DNA of 64,000 bases, taken from the NCBI RefSeq assembly GCF_038502225.1, contig NC_091298.1, positions 29,102,295 to 29,166,294 on the forward strand, given 5' to 3'. Source of the stretch: Cherax quadricarinatus (lineage: Eukaryota; Arthropoda; Malacostraca; Decapoda; Parastacidae). Positions 23,038 through 33,557 of this stretch are shown here, piece by piece; positions within the stretch are counted from its first letter, which is position 1; each line of letters opens with the position of its first letter. The position numbers and the translations under genes were made by a program. Below the pieces are notes generated by a model. It ran no database searches. It was not told where the DNA came from and was given only the letters and a program-made list of their open reading frames with translations.

Positions 23038-25992
23038 ATGATTGATCACGTTGACCCTGATCTAAACCTCCATAATCTGACACCCAATCAAAACCTATTG
23101 GAAAGTAATTGCCTTTATTACACAGCATCACAAGCCACCACTATCCTAAACAATGCTAAAAGTCTATCAGTACTTAACTACAACATCAGGTCCTTAAGCA
23201 AACACTATGATGACCTCCTAGCACTCCTTGAATCACTAAAGACACCCTTCTCCTGCATTATTCTTACTGAGACCTGGCTTAAGCAGGACACAATAGATAT
23301 CTACCCTCTACCAGGATACACAGCAATTCACAACTGCAGAACAAACCAAGTTGGGGGTGGTATTGCAATCTATTACTCTAACCAATTATCTTGTCTTAGC
23401 ACCACTTGCTTTAGTGATGAATATGGGGAATACATTTTTGCTAATTTTACTGTAAAAAACCTTAAGACGCCTATAACAATCGGTGCCATTTACCGGATAC
23501 CTCACACAAACATCCCAAATTTCAGTGAGAAATTAAAGTCACTAATAACAAACAGACAAATGAATAAGCACCACCTTCTCTTAGCTGGAGACTTCAACAT
23601 CAACCTAGGCTTACTAGATGATCAGCCTGTAACTGATTTCATCAACAATATGAACAACACACTTCTCATACCAACAATAACTAAACCAACCAGGCTCACT
23701 GAGACAAGTGCAACCATAATAGACCACATATGGACCAATATACTAGCCCCCCTTAAATCAGGGATAATCACAGATAGCACTACAGACCACTACCCTACCT
23801 TCCTCCTGACAAACATTAGTAAACCACCACTTGAATACAACAAAGTCTCATTTAGACTCCATGACGAGGCCTCAGTAAGGAAGTTCACAGCTGACCTAGA
23901 GACTGTTGATTGGCCTACAGAATTCTCCAAGGCCAATGGTATTGATGACTGGACAGACATTTTTCTTAACAAATTACTTAGACTATACAACAAACATTGT
24001 CCTATAAAAACAAAACAGATCACAAACAAACGGCTTGATTGCCCATGGCTAATCAGCACCATTCTGAAATCCATTGACAAGAAACACCAATATGAAAAGC
24101 AATATAGACAGGGGTTAATACACAAAGATACTCTTAAACACTATTCATCAGCTCTCACCAAAGTGATAAAAAAAGCCAAACAACTATACTACTCCAGTAG
24201 ATTCACAGACACTAGAGGAGATATAAAAAAGACCTGGAAAACACTCTCTCAGATTCTAGGGACCCACAAACTGAGAAAAACCAAGAATATTGTCCTAACT
24301 AAACCTAATGAAACACCACTATATCCCACTGACACAGCTAACAAGATAAACGACTTCTTCTCAAACATAGGATCTAATCTCGCCAGTAAAATCCCACATA
24401 CCAATGCCCATGCCGGGGACTACCTAGATGGAAATTTCCCTAATTCCTTCTATCTTGCACCAACTGAGCCCACGGAAGTCATTGAGATCATAAAGTCACT
24501 TAAAAATAACTCGGGGAATCTGTCTCATGTCCCACCATTACTGTACAAGCGAGCGGCCCATGTCCTTTCGCATGCTATTTCATTACTTTTTAACAAGTCA
24601 ATAGAGACTAGCACCTTCCCGAAACTACTCAAGATGGCAAGGGTTACACCAATACATAAAGGTGGTGACCCTACAGACTTAAACAACTATAGGCCAATAT
24701 CTAACTTACCATTGCTATCCAAAATCTTTGAGAAACTCGTGCACAGGAGACTGTATTCATTTATAACGGCTCAAAACATACTCAACCCCTGCCAGTTTGG
24801 ATTCAGGAAAAATAAAAGCACTAATGATGCAATCATAAAAATGCTAGATCTGCTTTACACAGCATTGGAAAATAAGGAATATCCACTAGGAATTTTTATT
24901 GACCTAAGAAAAGCTTTTGACACAGTAGACCACGACATCCTACTCCACAAACTTGATCACTACGGTATAAGAGGCCATGCGCTTGCTTATTTCAAATCTT
25001 ACATTACTAATAGGTATCAGTACGTCACCATTAAAGACACAGCATCAGCAACACGGCCACTTGATACTGGAGTTCCGCAGGGAAGTGTCCTTGGTCCCCT
25101 GCTCTTCCTCATATACATCAATGACCTTCCAAACGTATCCCAACACCTGAAACCCATTCTCTTTGCTGATGACACGACTTATGTCATCTCTCACCCTAAT
25201 CTTGCCACCCTCAACACCATTGTGAATGAGGAGCTGATTAAAATATCGACTTGGATGACAGCCAATAAACTTACGCTTAACACTGACAAAACCTACTATA
25301 TTATGTTTGGTAGCAGAGCAGGAGATGCACAAATTAACATTAAGATTGACAACACTCTAATTACCAGAAATAATGGGGGAAAATTCCTAGGCTTATACCT
25401 TGACAACAACCTGAATTTCAGCACCCATATCCAGCATATAGCCAAAAAAGTATCCAAAACGGTTGGGATCCTCTCCAAGATACGATACTACGTGCCACAA
25501 AATGCCCTTCTCACACTATACCACTCACTTATTTATCCATACCTCACCTATGCTATTTGTGCTTGGGGATCAACTGCAGCAACACACCTAAAGCCAATAA
25601 TAACCCAACAAAAAGCTGCAGTAAGAATAATCACTAAATCCCATCCCTGGCAACACCCCCCCCCACTCTTCATAGATCTAAACTTACTCCCAGTTCAGTA
25701 CATCCACACTTACTACTGTGCAATCTACATCTACAGGGCCTTAAACTCTAATATCAACCTTGACCTAAAACGCTTTGATAGTTGTGACAGAACCCACAGG
25801 CATAACACCAGACATAAACATCTCTACGACATTCCCCGTGTCCGACTAAACCTTTACAAAAATTCAATGTATGTCAAAGGCCCTAAAATCTGGAATACCC
25901 TACCTGAGAACTCTAGAACTGCAGACATATTCATCACCTTCAAAACTACCATTAGAAAACATCTTATCTCCCTGATACACCCTGTCAACTAA
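23038..25992 (+). CDS. LINE B1 ORF2: AP endonuclease-reverse transcriptase, intact
   Basis: An uninterrupted 984-aa protein starting MIDHVDPDLNLHNL. Residues about 45-255 form an APE-type endonuclease: LNYNIRSLSK, LTETWL (E about 78), GDFNIN (about 184-189), TDHYPTF (about 249). Residues about 520-800 form the reverse transcriptase: YRPISNLPLLSKIFEKLV, FIDLRKAFDTVDHD (about 618), GVPQGSVLGP (about 678) and FADDTT (FADD at about 709-712). The C-terminal domain includes YPYLTYAICAWGS and KGPKIWNTLP. All catalytic motifs are present. It nicks target DNA and copies the element RNA into it. No zinc-knuckle tail is obvious. The ATG is the first in the frame after the tandem array. Among the window's LINE ORF2s only this one is complete. 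Confidence 0.9.
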   Translation: MIDHVDPDLNLHNLTPNQNLLESNCLYYTASQATTILNNAKSLSVLNYNIRSLSKHYDDLLALLESLKTPFSCIILTETWLKQDTIDIYPLPGYTAIHNCRTNQVGGGIAIYYSNQLSCLSTTCFSDEYGEYIFANFTVKNLKTPITIGAIYRIPHTNIPNFSEKLKSLITNRQMNKHHLLLAGDFNINLGLLDDQPVTDFINNMNNTLLIPTITKPTRLTETSATIIDHIWTNILAPLKSGIITDSTTDHYPTFLLTNISKPPLEYNKVSFRLHDEASVRKFTADLETVDWPTEFSKANGIDDWTDIFLNKLLRLYNKHCPIKTKQITNKRLDCPWLISTILKSIDKKHQYEKQYRQGLIHKDTLKHYSSALTKVIKKAKQLYYSSRFTDTRGDIKKTWKTLSQILGTHKLRKTKNIVLTKPNETPLYPTDTANKINDFFSNIGSNLASKIPHTNAHAGDYLDGNFPNSFYLAPTEPTEVIEIIKSLKNNSGNLSHVPPLLYKRAAHVLSHAISLLFNKSIETSTFPKLLKMARVTPIHKGGDPTDLNNYRPISNLPLLSKIFEKLVHRRLYSFITAQNILNPCQFGFRKNKSTNDAIIKMLDLLYTALENKEYPLGIFIDLRKAFDTVDHDILLHKLDHYGIRGHALAYFKSYITNRYQYVTIKDTASATRPLDTGVPQGSVLGPLLFLIYINDLPNVSQHLKPILFADDTTYVISHPNLATLNTIVNEELIKISTWMTANKLTLNTDKTYYIMFGSRAGDAQINIKIDNTLITRNNGGKFLGLYLDNNLNFSTHIQHIAKKVSKTVGILSKIRYYVPQNALLTLYHSLIYPYLTYAICAWGSTAATHLKPIITQQKAAVRIITKSHPWQHPPPLFIDLNLLPVQYIHTYYCAIYIYRALNSNINLDLKRFDSCDRTHRHNTRHKHLYDIPRVRLNLYKNSMYVKGPKIWNTLPENSRTADIFITFKTTIRKHLISLIHPVN

Positions 25993-26365
25993 CTACACGA
26001 ATACCACCTGGTGGTTCACACTTTCACTCACTCATTTGACCATAAACAGAAATATTAATCTCAGTCTTAAAATAATGAATCCTGTGATACTCCAATACTG
26101 AAACTATGTACTGTGCCAAAACAAAAGCATTCACATTGCTAAACTCACAAACTAGTATTTAGTCACTTAGCCATAATACCAACTTCCCTAATAATTTGTA
26201 ATATTTTACAATTAAGAATAAAACTAAGTATGCCCGAAATGCCTAGCCATGCTAAGCGTTCTAGTGGTACACTCCGTAATCACAATTTTACTACATGTAA
26301 ACCAGACAATAACCAAATATCTGTAAACTCAGCATTGTAATCCTTATAGAGAATAAACTTTGAAT
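25993..26365 (+). mobile_element. B1 3' UTR
   Basis: Non-coding 3' UTR sharing CACCTGGTGGTTCACA, GCCCGAAATGCCTAGCCATG and CTTATAGAGAATAAACTT with the 3' end of B2. GAGAATAAACT may serve as polyadenylation signal. The CCCGAAATGC block is also in SINE S1. Confidence 0.75.
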
Positions 26366-26382
26366 TTGTAAAACCCTGTGTA

Positions 26383-26485
<103 letters not shown>

Positions 26486-26499
26486 ACTAAATTAAAATA

Positions 26500-26730
26500 A
26501 TGATTAGTTATAGCATAAGTTCTCTTGCATACTTAATATCTGGTCCTTAGCTAGGACACAGTGGACTAATACAGCATTATACAAAGAACTCGACAACTCA
26601 TCAAGCAGTCATCGGGTCTGTTACAACACTAGTAGTGCAGCACACACATATTCTTCATCCATAACCAAATACTTTTTACTTCATGTCTCCATCGGCCTTA
26701 ATTCCTCTCATAATCCGTGTGGCAAACTGT
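26500..26730. repeat. Dispersed repeat H, first copy
   Basis: Aligns with 47515-47720: shared blocks ACA(C/T)AGTGGACT, CATAACTAAATACT-type, and a CATCGGCC/CATCAGTA end. No coding potential or terminal structure was recognised. Confidence 0.5.
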
Positions 26731-26969
26731 ACCTAAAAATACTTTTTACATTGGTTTCAAGGGCACCCGTTGTTATAAACACATTAAAGTACGTAGATTT
26801 AAACTAGGATAATCCAAAAAGTGAAACACTGTGACTTATTTCTAATCAGAAGACATTCTACAGTTACAGTACAGAGCAAAATGTGCAGGTACAGTCTAAG
26901 CCAAGAAATGTTTCATTTATTTCATAAGATGAACTGGCCATTTAACATTGATGCTATCCACAATTGTTC

Positions 26970-27115
26970 TGTTTTTATCAGGGGAAAGCGCTAAACCGGT
27001 ACAGGTCATATAACGCTTGTGGAATGAGAAACGTTCAGGAGAATAAGTCCAGTTCTTTGAATCAAGAGCCCCCTCACCATCACCAAAGCAAAATAATGTA
27101 ATAATGTAAAATAAT
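26970..27115 (+). mobile_element. Short repeat S5 (GGGGAAAGCGCTAAAC type), first copy
   Basis: Starts around GGGGAAAGCGCTAAAC, passes CGCTTGTGGAATGAGAAACG and CCAGTTCTTTGAATCAAGAG, and ends in CCCTCACCATCACCAA plus an A/T-rich tail. A second copy is at 31705-31880. I recall this as a common decapod SINE-like repeat; no Pol III boxes were confirmed. Confidence 0.6.
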
Positions 27116-27274
27116 GCTATTCCGTTTCGAGATTAAAAGTGGCCTAATGGCATCAAGACACTGCATTATATATACGAACCTTCTAAGATACATCAGTGTT
27201 GACATTTTGAAGCCTATCAGAGGAGGCTATCTCCACCTATCACACGGTAACAAGATTTGTGAATGGCTTCTGTA

Positions 27275-27567
27275 ACACTGTTCCAGAGACTGGACACAGT
27301 AACAAGGGGACACAGTTGGAAGCTGAAGACACAGATGAATCACAGGGATGTTAGGAAGTATTTCTTCAGCCACAGAGTAGTCAGGAAGTGGAATAGTTTA
27401 GGAAGCGATGTAGTGGAGGCAGGATCCATACATAGCTTTAAGCAGAGGTACGATAAAGCTCATGGTTCAGGGAGAGTGACCTAGTAGCGACAAGTGAAGA
27501 GGCGGGGCCAGGAGCTTGGACTCGACCCCTGCAACCTCAACTAGGTGAGTACAACTAGGTGAGTACT
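27275..27567 (+). pseudogene. Family A 3' fragment A7 without AC tracts
   Basis: About 70 codons (FQRLDTVTRGHSWKLKTQ, RKYFFSHRVV) to a stop at 27482-27484, then the 3' UTR with two CTAGGTGAGTAC units. It is close to A1/A4. It is the only family-A copy here whose flanks are not AC repeats on either side (TGTAACAC before, TGTCTATAGG after). Confidence 0.8.
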
Positions 27568-28624
27568 GTCTATAGGACACCCACCCATACAAATAGCCCC
27601 ATGAATCTTGCCATAGATACCGTATTCCATTATTTAAAATCTGAAGCCGATCGAATAAAGTGTTCTCCAAAAATGTTGAGAATGTTCCAAGAATAAGAAA
27701 GTCTTAATTTTTAAACTTATAAACGATATGAAAACGTGAACTTTCATTTTTTTTCCTCGTTCATTTTCTATTTTAAAATTGTTTAAAATCCTGTAAGAAG
27801 AAATTTTAATCAGAATATTAGTTTTGATAAAATTGCTTAAAAAATGACAAACTGTTGCCACGCAGCCCAAAATCAATACAAAAATACTTATTAAGATACA
27901 TTATTGCTCAGAGTTTGAAAGCGATTAGCAGATTCATTCTCTAGGTATTACATGCGAACTTGGTGAATCGAAATTTACTTGTCTTAAAGTAAACGCCAAG
28001 TTTTGTTTTAATAAAGCCCACCAACGGTGAAAGTTTGAAGTCGATCAGAAAAGGCATTCTCCAGTAATTGATCTGATTCCAACGATTCCAAGTTTATTTT
28101 TTTTTTAATTAATTTCGGTAAGATTTCTAGTTTGCAGCTACACAGACTAAACTTATGGAGTCTCATCCATAATCATCCAGTTGATCTGAAAATGCATTCT
28201 TTGGTTATTGAATACGAATTAAAGTCACTATTTAATAATATTGGCAAATTGGTACCTAAAGAGCCCAATACATCGTGAGACTTTTGCTTTTAGGAAACCA
28301 CATCAGTGGTGAAAATTTGAAGCTGATCCAAAGAGTCATTCTTTATTTATGGCATTTATTTCAACGATTCCTAGTGTTTTTAACTAATTTACAATATTGT
28401 CAAATTTTCCCACACACAAACAAAACTTGACAGGTGTTCCCCTGACCAAAAGATGCATCAGCCATTAAATACTGAAGACATGAAGCAGAGATAAACTGAA
28501 TTTTATTTAATATGATTTAGCAGGAATAAAATTTTCCCTCTGATTTACACATAAATGGTCAAATCTGCTCCTGCACAGCTGAATTTCACTCTCTGCATCG
28601 TCAGATTAGGAGGAACCAATTCTC

Positions 28625-28662
28625 AACTTACGAAGCTACATCGCTGAAGCTTTCGTAAGTTG
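28625..28662. repeat. Imperfect hairpin around CAACTTACGAA
   Basis: CAACTTACGAAGCT and AGCTTTCGTAAGTTG form a 14-bp stem with one bulged base and a loop of about 9 bases. No other support for function. Confidence 0.4.
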
Positions 28663-28829
28663 TAGAGGCAACTCTTGGATGGTGGGAATGTGTTCAACGA
28701 CTCTGGTAACAGGTCACTTGCTAGTGCCAATTATTCCAAGAATTTGGCCCTAGTTACTGTGCACCAGTGTTGAATATTTGAAGCCGATCAGATGAGGAGT
28801 TCTCAATTGATAAGTGAAAGAAAAACGAA

Positions 28830-29202
28830 AAGCTGGAATAAGAAAGAAAAAAGAAAGGTTGTAGCACCCACTTAAAGGTCTTTCTTCGGGGATAAATCAT
28901 AATAATAATATAATACCAGAAAACACAATAACGGGGGAAAAATACCAGAAAAATACAGCAACTAAGAGAAGAGTAAAATAACTGAGAGAAGAATAGAGAA
29001 AGACTAAAGGAATACTTGAGAAAGCAGTGGAAGAAGTAACGAGAATGACAGAGAGACAGTGGACGGGGTGAGGGGAATAACAGGATAAAAGGTGTGAACA
29101 AGAGAGGAGGTGGGAATGTGAACAGATGAGAGGGAGTGAGGCAGGAGGAGGACGAGATAGAAGAAATTTAAAGTAAGAATGTTGTAGGAGAAGCAAAGTG
29201 TC
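28830..29202. other. Purine-rich unassigned stretch
   Basis: Rich in AGAA, GAGAGA and GGAGG on the plus strand, with no ORF that resembles a known protein and no repeat partner in the window. The minus-strand frames here are low-complexity Ser/Leu/Phe runs. Confidence 0.4.
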
Positions 29203-29505
29203 CCGTAGCTTGATTGCTGGCGCACTCAGCTCACACACTGGGGTCCAGGAGTCGATCCCTGGTACGGATGGAAACATTACAACGTGTTTCCTTAAGGTAC
29301 TTGCTGTCTCTGTTGACCTCTCAGTAAAATAGGTGCCTGGGTGTTAGTCAACTGGTGTGGGTTACATCCTGGGACAAAATTTACCTAATTTGCACTAAAT
29401 GCTCTGCATAACAAGGAGCTTTCTGTACAGTAGTATGTCATTAATGTCAGCTAGACCTGTATACCTTGTACATGTACTTGTAGAAATGAAGATTAATATT
29501 ATTAT
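29203..29505 (+). mobile_element. tRNA-derived SINE S1, second plus copy
   Basis: The head GTAGCTTGATTGCTGGCGCA and GGAGTCGATCCCTGG match Pol III A- and B-box spacing in a tRNA-like context. The body has TGGTGTGGGTTACATCCTGG and AAATGCTCTGCATAAC, and the tail TACATGTACTTGTAGAAATG leads into a short (ATT)n. The B box is closer to consensus than in the other two copies. Confidence 0.8.
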
Positions 29506-29783
29506 ATGTGAGGAAGACAGACAAGGTAAAGAATGCTGTGATTTATGTAGACTGTTCAGTAGTGACATAGGATTACCTGGACTAAGACACTGATGTCATA
29601 CCTGAGTTTTCATCTTCAAGACTGAACTGTGTCATAGTTGATGTTCTCAAGTTTGTGGAAACTACCACCTCAGACAATTTGATGGTAAATGACTTCATTA
29701 TTTGCTCTAAATTGCCTGAGATTTGAATGCAACAAGTGCAAGAAGCGACATTAAGCACATATATACAAAGAATATAAGTAAGT
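29506..29783. other. Unassigned AT-rich stretch
   Basis: No ORF, repeat partner or structured element recognised. Confidence 0.4.
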
Positions 29784-29848
29784 CACATGTGCAACAGTTA
29801 GGTATCTTTATTCCGAAAGAATGAAGATACCTAACTGTTGCACGTGTG
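29784..29848. repeat. Inverted repeat, 30-bp arms, 5-nt loop
   Basis: Arms 29784-29813 and 29819-29848 pair with two mismatches around the loop CGAAA. The arm contains GTGCAACAGTTAGGTATCTT, which I recall as a common decapod repeat end. Confidence 0.8.
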
Positions 29849-29865
29849 TCTTACAATATTGTCAA

Positions 29866-29907
29866 GTATGTCTGTGACTATAACCATTCCTATAGTCACA
29901 GACATAC
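29866..29907. repeat. Inverted repeat, 17-bp perfect arms
   Basis: GTATGTCTGTGACTATA (29866-29882) and its exact reverse complement (29891-29907) around an 8-nt loop. Lies 18 bases after the previous hairpin. Confidence 0.8.
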
Positions 29908-30666
29908 ACAAGTTATTAATTAAGAAAGCTACTGTGGATTCCCTCTCAATTATGCCAAGAACGTGGCATAGTTGATAAGATAGGTAAACAAATATTAATG
30001 TAAATGTACCTCCGTAGCTACGCGATTAGAAGGTATCCTGGTGTATTACATAACCCATTTCCCCTGTGCCTCAATGCGAGCTATTGGAATAGTGTAGAAT
30101 GCGGCATATGTCGACAATACAGTTAAATACTAGTGTTGAAGATCTGAAGGGAATCAGGAGAGGTATTCATGAGTCATCATATGGAAACTAGTATCCACAT
30201 TTCGTCAATAAAAACTGTAAATTGGGATATACACGGTCTAAATCTAATTCAAACCTTACAAAGAGACCAAAGGGACCAACATTCTAAAATAAACGATCAT
30301 TACCTTGAAGCCACAAAGAAGTTGCATTATCGCAGTATAAACACTGAAGACTTGTAGATACTCAGATGAGGACTCAGAAATTATCACGTAAAAACTATTA
30401 TTTATTTTTTTCAGTTTCTTTATTAAAAGCGAACTGGGACCTACACGGTCTAAAATTAATCCAAATTTTTGTTAAAGTAAGACAAACCAGATTTATAGAG
30501 AGAAAGCCTCGTGTAAATAACAGAAATGTTTAACAATGGTCTTGAGGTCACACAGATGTTATAGACACATAAAAATTAAGAAAATAAGAAATTAAAGTAA
30601 AAACTGTGATTTATTTCTGATCAAAAGAGACATTCTCCAGTTATTTCACAGAAACTAATTTGATTA

Positions 30667-30862
30667 ATAAAAGAGAGAAGCTTACGACGACGTTTCGGTC
30701 CGACTTGGACCATTGACAAAGTCACACTGCTCCACCTCTGGTTAGTGTGACTTTGTCAATGGTCCAAGTCGGACCGAAACGTCGTCGTAAGCTTCTCTCT
30801 TTTATGTGCGGGTTATTTGTGTATCGTTCCAGTCACGGTATTGTGCCTTTTTTGTTATTTAT
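30667..30862. mobile_element. Hairpin repeat with 62-bp perfect arms and shared tail
   Basis: Arms 30667-30728 and 30744-30805 are exact reverse complements around a 15-nt loop. Each arm contains GTCCAAGTCGGACCGAAACG, a small stem-loop followed by GAAAC, which resembles the stem II and GAAA part of a hammerhead ribozyme, though the CUGANGA box is not present. The tail to 30862 (GGGTTATTTGTGTATCGTTC, CAGTCACGGTATTGTGCC) recurs at 18800-18870. A smaller fragment of the same hairpin is at 55100-55130. Confidence 0.7.
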
Positions 30863-31040
30863 TGATTAATAAAACTGACACATGATAACACACAGCCTAA
30901 CATCAAGACATTGTTTACCTTGAGGACAACACATCAACACTAAAAGTTTAACGCCGACCACATGTATTCTCCAGTTATTGCACAGAATCCAAGAAAATTT
31001 GTGTCTAGACAACCTAAACCCATGAAGCGATACATCCATT

Positions 31041-31693
31041 CCGTCCGATGCATTATCCACTGATGATTGATGTCCTGCATCATCCACTGATGATTGATGT
31101 CCTGCATCATCCACTGATGATTGATGTCCTGCATCATCCACTGATGATTGATGTCCTGCATCATCCACTGACGAATGATGTCCTGCATCATCCACTGATG
31201 ATTGATGTCCTGCATCATCCACTGATGACTGATGTCCTGCATCATCCACTGATGACTGATGTCCTGCATCATCCACTGATGACTGATGTCCTGCATCATC
31301 CACTGATGACTGATGTCCTGCATCATCCACTGATGACTGATGTCCTGCATCATCCACTGATGACTGATGTCCTGCATCATCCACTGATGACTGATGTCCT
31401 TCATCATCCACTGATGACTGATGTCCTGCATCATCCACTGATGACTGATGTCCTTCATCATCCACTGATGACTGATGTCCTTCATCATCCACTGATGACT
31501 GATGTCCTGCATCATCCACTGATGACTGATGTCCTGCATCATCCACTGATGACTGATGTCCTTCATCATCCACTGATGACTGATGTCCTGCATCATCCAC
31601 TGATGACTGATGTCCTTCATCATCCACTGATGACTGATGTCCTGCATCATCCACTGATGACTGATGTCCTTCATCATCCACTGACGATTGATG
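31041..31693. repeat. 27-bp minisatellite, about 24 units
   Basis: Unit ATCCACTGATGACTGATGTCCTGCATC (27 bp; shown in two parts as ATCCACTGATGACTGATG and TCCTGCATC). Variants carry GATTGATG (left end) or CTTCATC. As 27 is divisible by three, every frame without a stop stays open, giving long artefactual proteins on both strands such as repeats of SSVDDAGHQ. No evidence of translation. Confidence 0.95.
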
Positions 31694-31704
31694 CCCTTCG
31701 TAAT

Positions 31705-31880
31705 TGCTATATTTTAATCAGAGGAAAGCAGTAAACCCATATAGCGCCTGTGGAACGTGAGGCATTAAAATTTAATTCGAGGAAGGGGAAGATGAATCCA
31801 GTTCTTTGGATCAAGAGCTCCTCACCAGCATCAAGGAGAAAATAAGATAAAATAGTACAATATTATTTCGAGGTTAAAAG
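31705..31880 (+). mobile_element. Short repeat S5, second copy
   Basis: Shares AGGAAAGC(A/G)(C/G)TAAAC, CGCCTGTGGAACGTGAGGC and CCAGTTCTTTGGATCAAGAG with the copy at 26970. It begins just after the minisatellite. Confidence 0.6.
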
Positions 31881-32556
31881 TGGAAAATAATGGACGATTA
31901 GAGGAAACTTTCTCAATTCATCACACAGAAATTAAAACCTAGGAATGGCCTATTGAACATAGGTCAGCCAGGCATGTAAATAGTACCATGAATCTTACCC
32001 AAGATACATTACACAAGCATTGAAATTTTAAAGCCTATCTCGAGTAATAAAGAAAAATTTGTGATAAATCAAACGAAAATTATGTTGAGAATGTTCCGAA
32101 AAATAGGAACGTTTCCTCACACTAAACTTAAAAAAGCCACAAATCTACTATTTTTGTTTTCAGTTTTCTTTTCACTTTCACATATTTAAAATTTTCCACA
32201 ATCCTGAAAGGAAAAAAATTACTGAAAACACTAATTTGCTAAAATTTCCAAAAATGGCAAATTTCCCCCCTCAAAGCTCAAAATAAATACAAAAATATTT
32301 CTCATTAATTAAGATACATCAGCAGCTAGGGTCTGAAGCTGATCAAAAGTATTCACTAGTTATTACACGGGAAACAATTTGCTTAATAAAATTTACAAAT
32401 TGAAATTTACAGAGCCCACCAATGGTGAAACTTGGAAGCCTATCAAAAAACAAAGTATTCTTCAGTAATTTGTAGCTATTAAAACTAAATTTATCATTCT
32501 TATTATAGAAGGTATCGTCATTAATATTTTGAAGTCAGTCAGAAGAAGCTTTCGAT

Positions 32557-33010
32557 GTTAGTTTAGTTTAATATGTTTATTATGCACCCTATACCCATCC
32601 TGTGGGCGGTAGTCAAAAGATTACAAAGGTACATAATTGGTCCAGGGACTGGACTCCAAAGTTTTGATAGCTGAGCAAGTTACAGAGGTAATGAACTCAC
32701 AATTTACAAAGGTAATGAACTCACAATTTACAAAGGTAGTGAACTCCAGGTAGGTCTAGTCACAATCATGACAAGTTACAAAGGTATTTACAGATTACAG
32801 AGGTACGTAATGGGTCCAGGGACTGGGCCCCCAAAGTTTTGATAGCTGAACTAGGTACAAAGGTAATGAGCTCACAAGTTACAAAGGTAATGAATTCTGT
32901 AAGAATGGTTACTTACGTTTATACATGGCTACAATCATGAACAAATTATAGTGTAATGAACAATTCACACTTCCACACCCGGTCACAACTGTAATGAGTT
33001 ATTGGTGCAA
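32557..33010 (-). mobile_element. Short interspersed repeat F, minus copy with internal duplication
   Basis: On the minus strand it ends GGGTGCATAATAAACATATT. The block ACAAAGGTAATGAACTCAC is repeated, and the segment GGTCCAGGGACTGG plus AAAGTTTTGATAGCTGA occurs twice (about 32639 and 32814), so this copy is partly dimeric. Confidence 0.7.
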
Positions 33011-33025
33011 ATATTGATTGTTGAG

Positions 33026-33026
<1 letters not shown>

Positions 33027-33100
<74 letters not shown>

Positions 33101-33118
33101 CACACTCACACACACACA
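33027..33118. repeat. (AC)n microsatellite 5' of A8
   Basis: About 92 bp of AC with CACACT interruptions at its right end. The presumed 5' end of A8 follows at once. Confidence 0.95.
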
Positions 33119-33471
33119 CGTAGTGTAGTGGGTCACACGCGCCAGGCTCCGAGAATCTTAGTGCTTTTAGGGCGTGTTTTAGCATCTAGAAGCAACCAGT
33201 GTTAGTGACAACGTCAGTGAACAACCCTACAAGTGATAACCAAAGTATTAGCAAAAATAAATAAAGTAAAGGCGAGAGAAAGCTTGAAATTATACAACAA
33301 AATTTCAAAGTGCCAGTTCGTTGAGGCCTAGTTGGCACTTGTTGCCACATTGTTACAAATATACAAAGTACAAAGCGAGTGACTAAAGAGAAAAGATCAA
33401 AAAAAATTAAGAGAGGTTGGCTAACGACAAACTGTGATGTAGCACACAGCGTGAACAAGCTAGCCAGAAAG

Positions 33472-33475
<4 letters not shown>

Positions 33476-33553
<78 letters not shown>
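33476..33553. repeat. (TA)n microsatellite in A8 5' UTR
   Basis: About 78 bp of TA dinucleotide; A3 has nothing comparable at the matching position. Confidence 0.95.

Positions 33554-33557
<4 letters not shown>

Larger units (their letters stand above)
21650..26365 (+). mobile_element. LINE family B copy B1, truncated in ORF1, ORF2 intact
   Basis: About 4.7 kb. It begins in the last codons of ORF1, continues through an AT-rich inter-ORF spacer with a tandem array, then ORF2 and a 3' UTR ending near AGAGAATAAACTTTGAATTTG. Spacer and 3' UTR align with B2 (60483-64000). The 3' UTR holds ATGCCCGAAATGCCTAGCC. A (GA)n tract follows. The family is APE-type non-LTR (Jockey/CR1 group). Confidence 0.8.
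27190..32556. repeat. Region of recurring degenerate TTTGAAGCCGATCAGA modules
   Basis: AT-rich sequence in which a module of about 45 bp recurs irregularly: a CATCAGTGGTGAAA-like lead, TTTGAAGCCGATCAGA, then CATTCTCCAGTTATTG. Recognisable instances start near 27191, 27630, 27887, 28019, 28160, 28300, 28760, 30125, 30600, 30925, 32010, 32318, 32418 and 32515, with one outlier at 39640. Some are followed by an AAATTTACAAA stretch and a CACA(G/C)CC block. The spacing is irregular (about 100 to 400 bp) and other elements interrupt it. It may be a very old tandem array; I do not recognise it. Confidence 0.55.

Noticed and set aside
29399..29593. Short ORF with MLCITRSFLYSSMSLMSARP, also seen near 17887
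   Set aside because: It repeats because both lie in SINE S1, which is non-coding and Pol III-derived.
30866..31681. 271-codon acidic SSVDDAGHQ repeat protein on the minus strand
   Set aside because: Artefact of the 27-bp repeat; two other phases are also open over the same interval.
31041..31693. Hammerhead ribozymes in the 27-bp repeat because of CTGATGA in each unit
   Set aside because: CTGATGA is followed by CTGATGTCC; there is no stem II and no GAAA at the required spacing.
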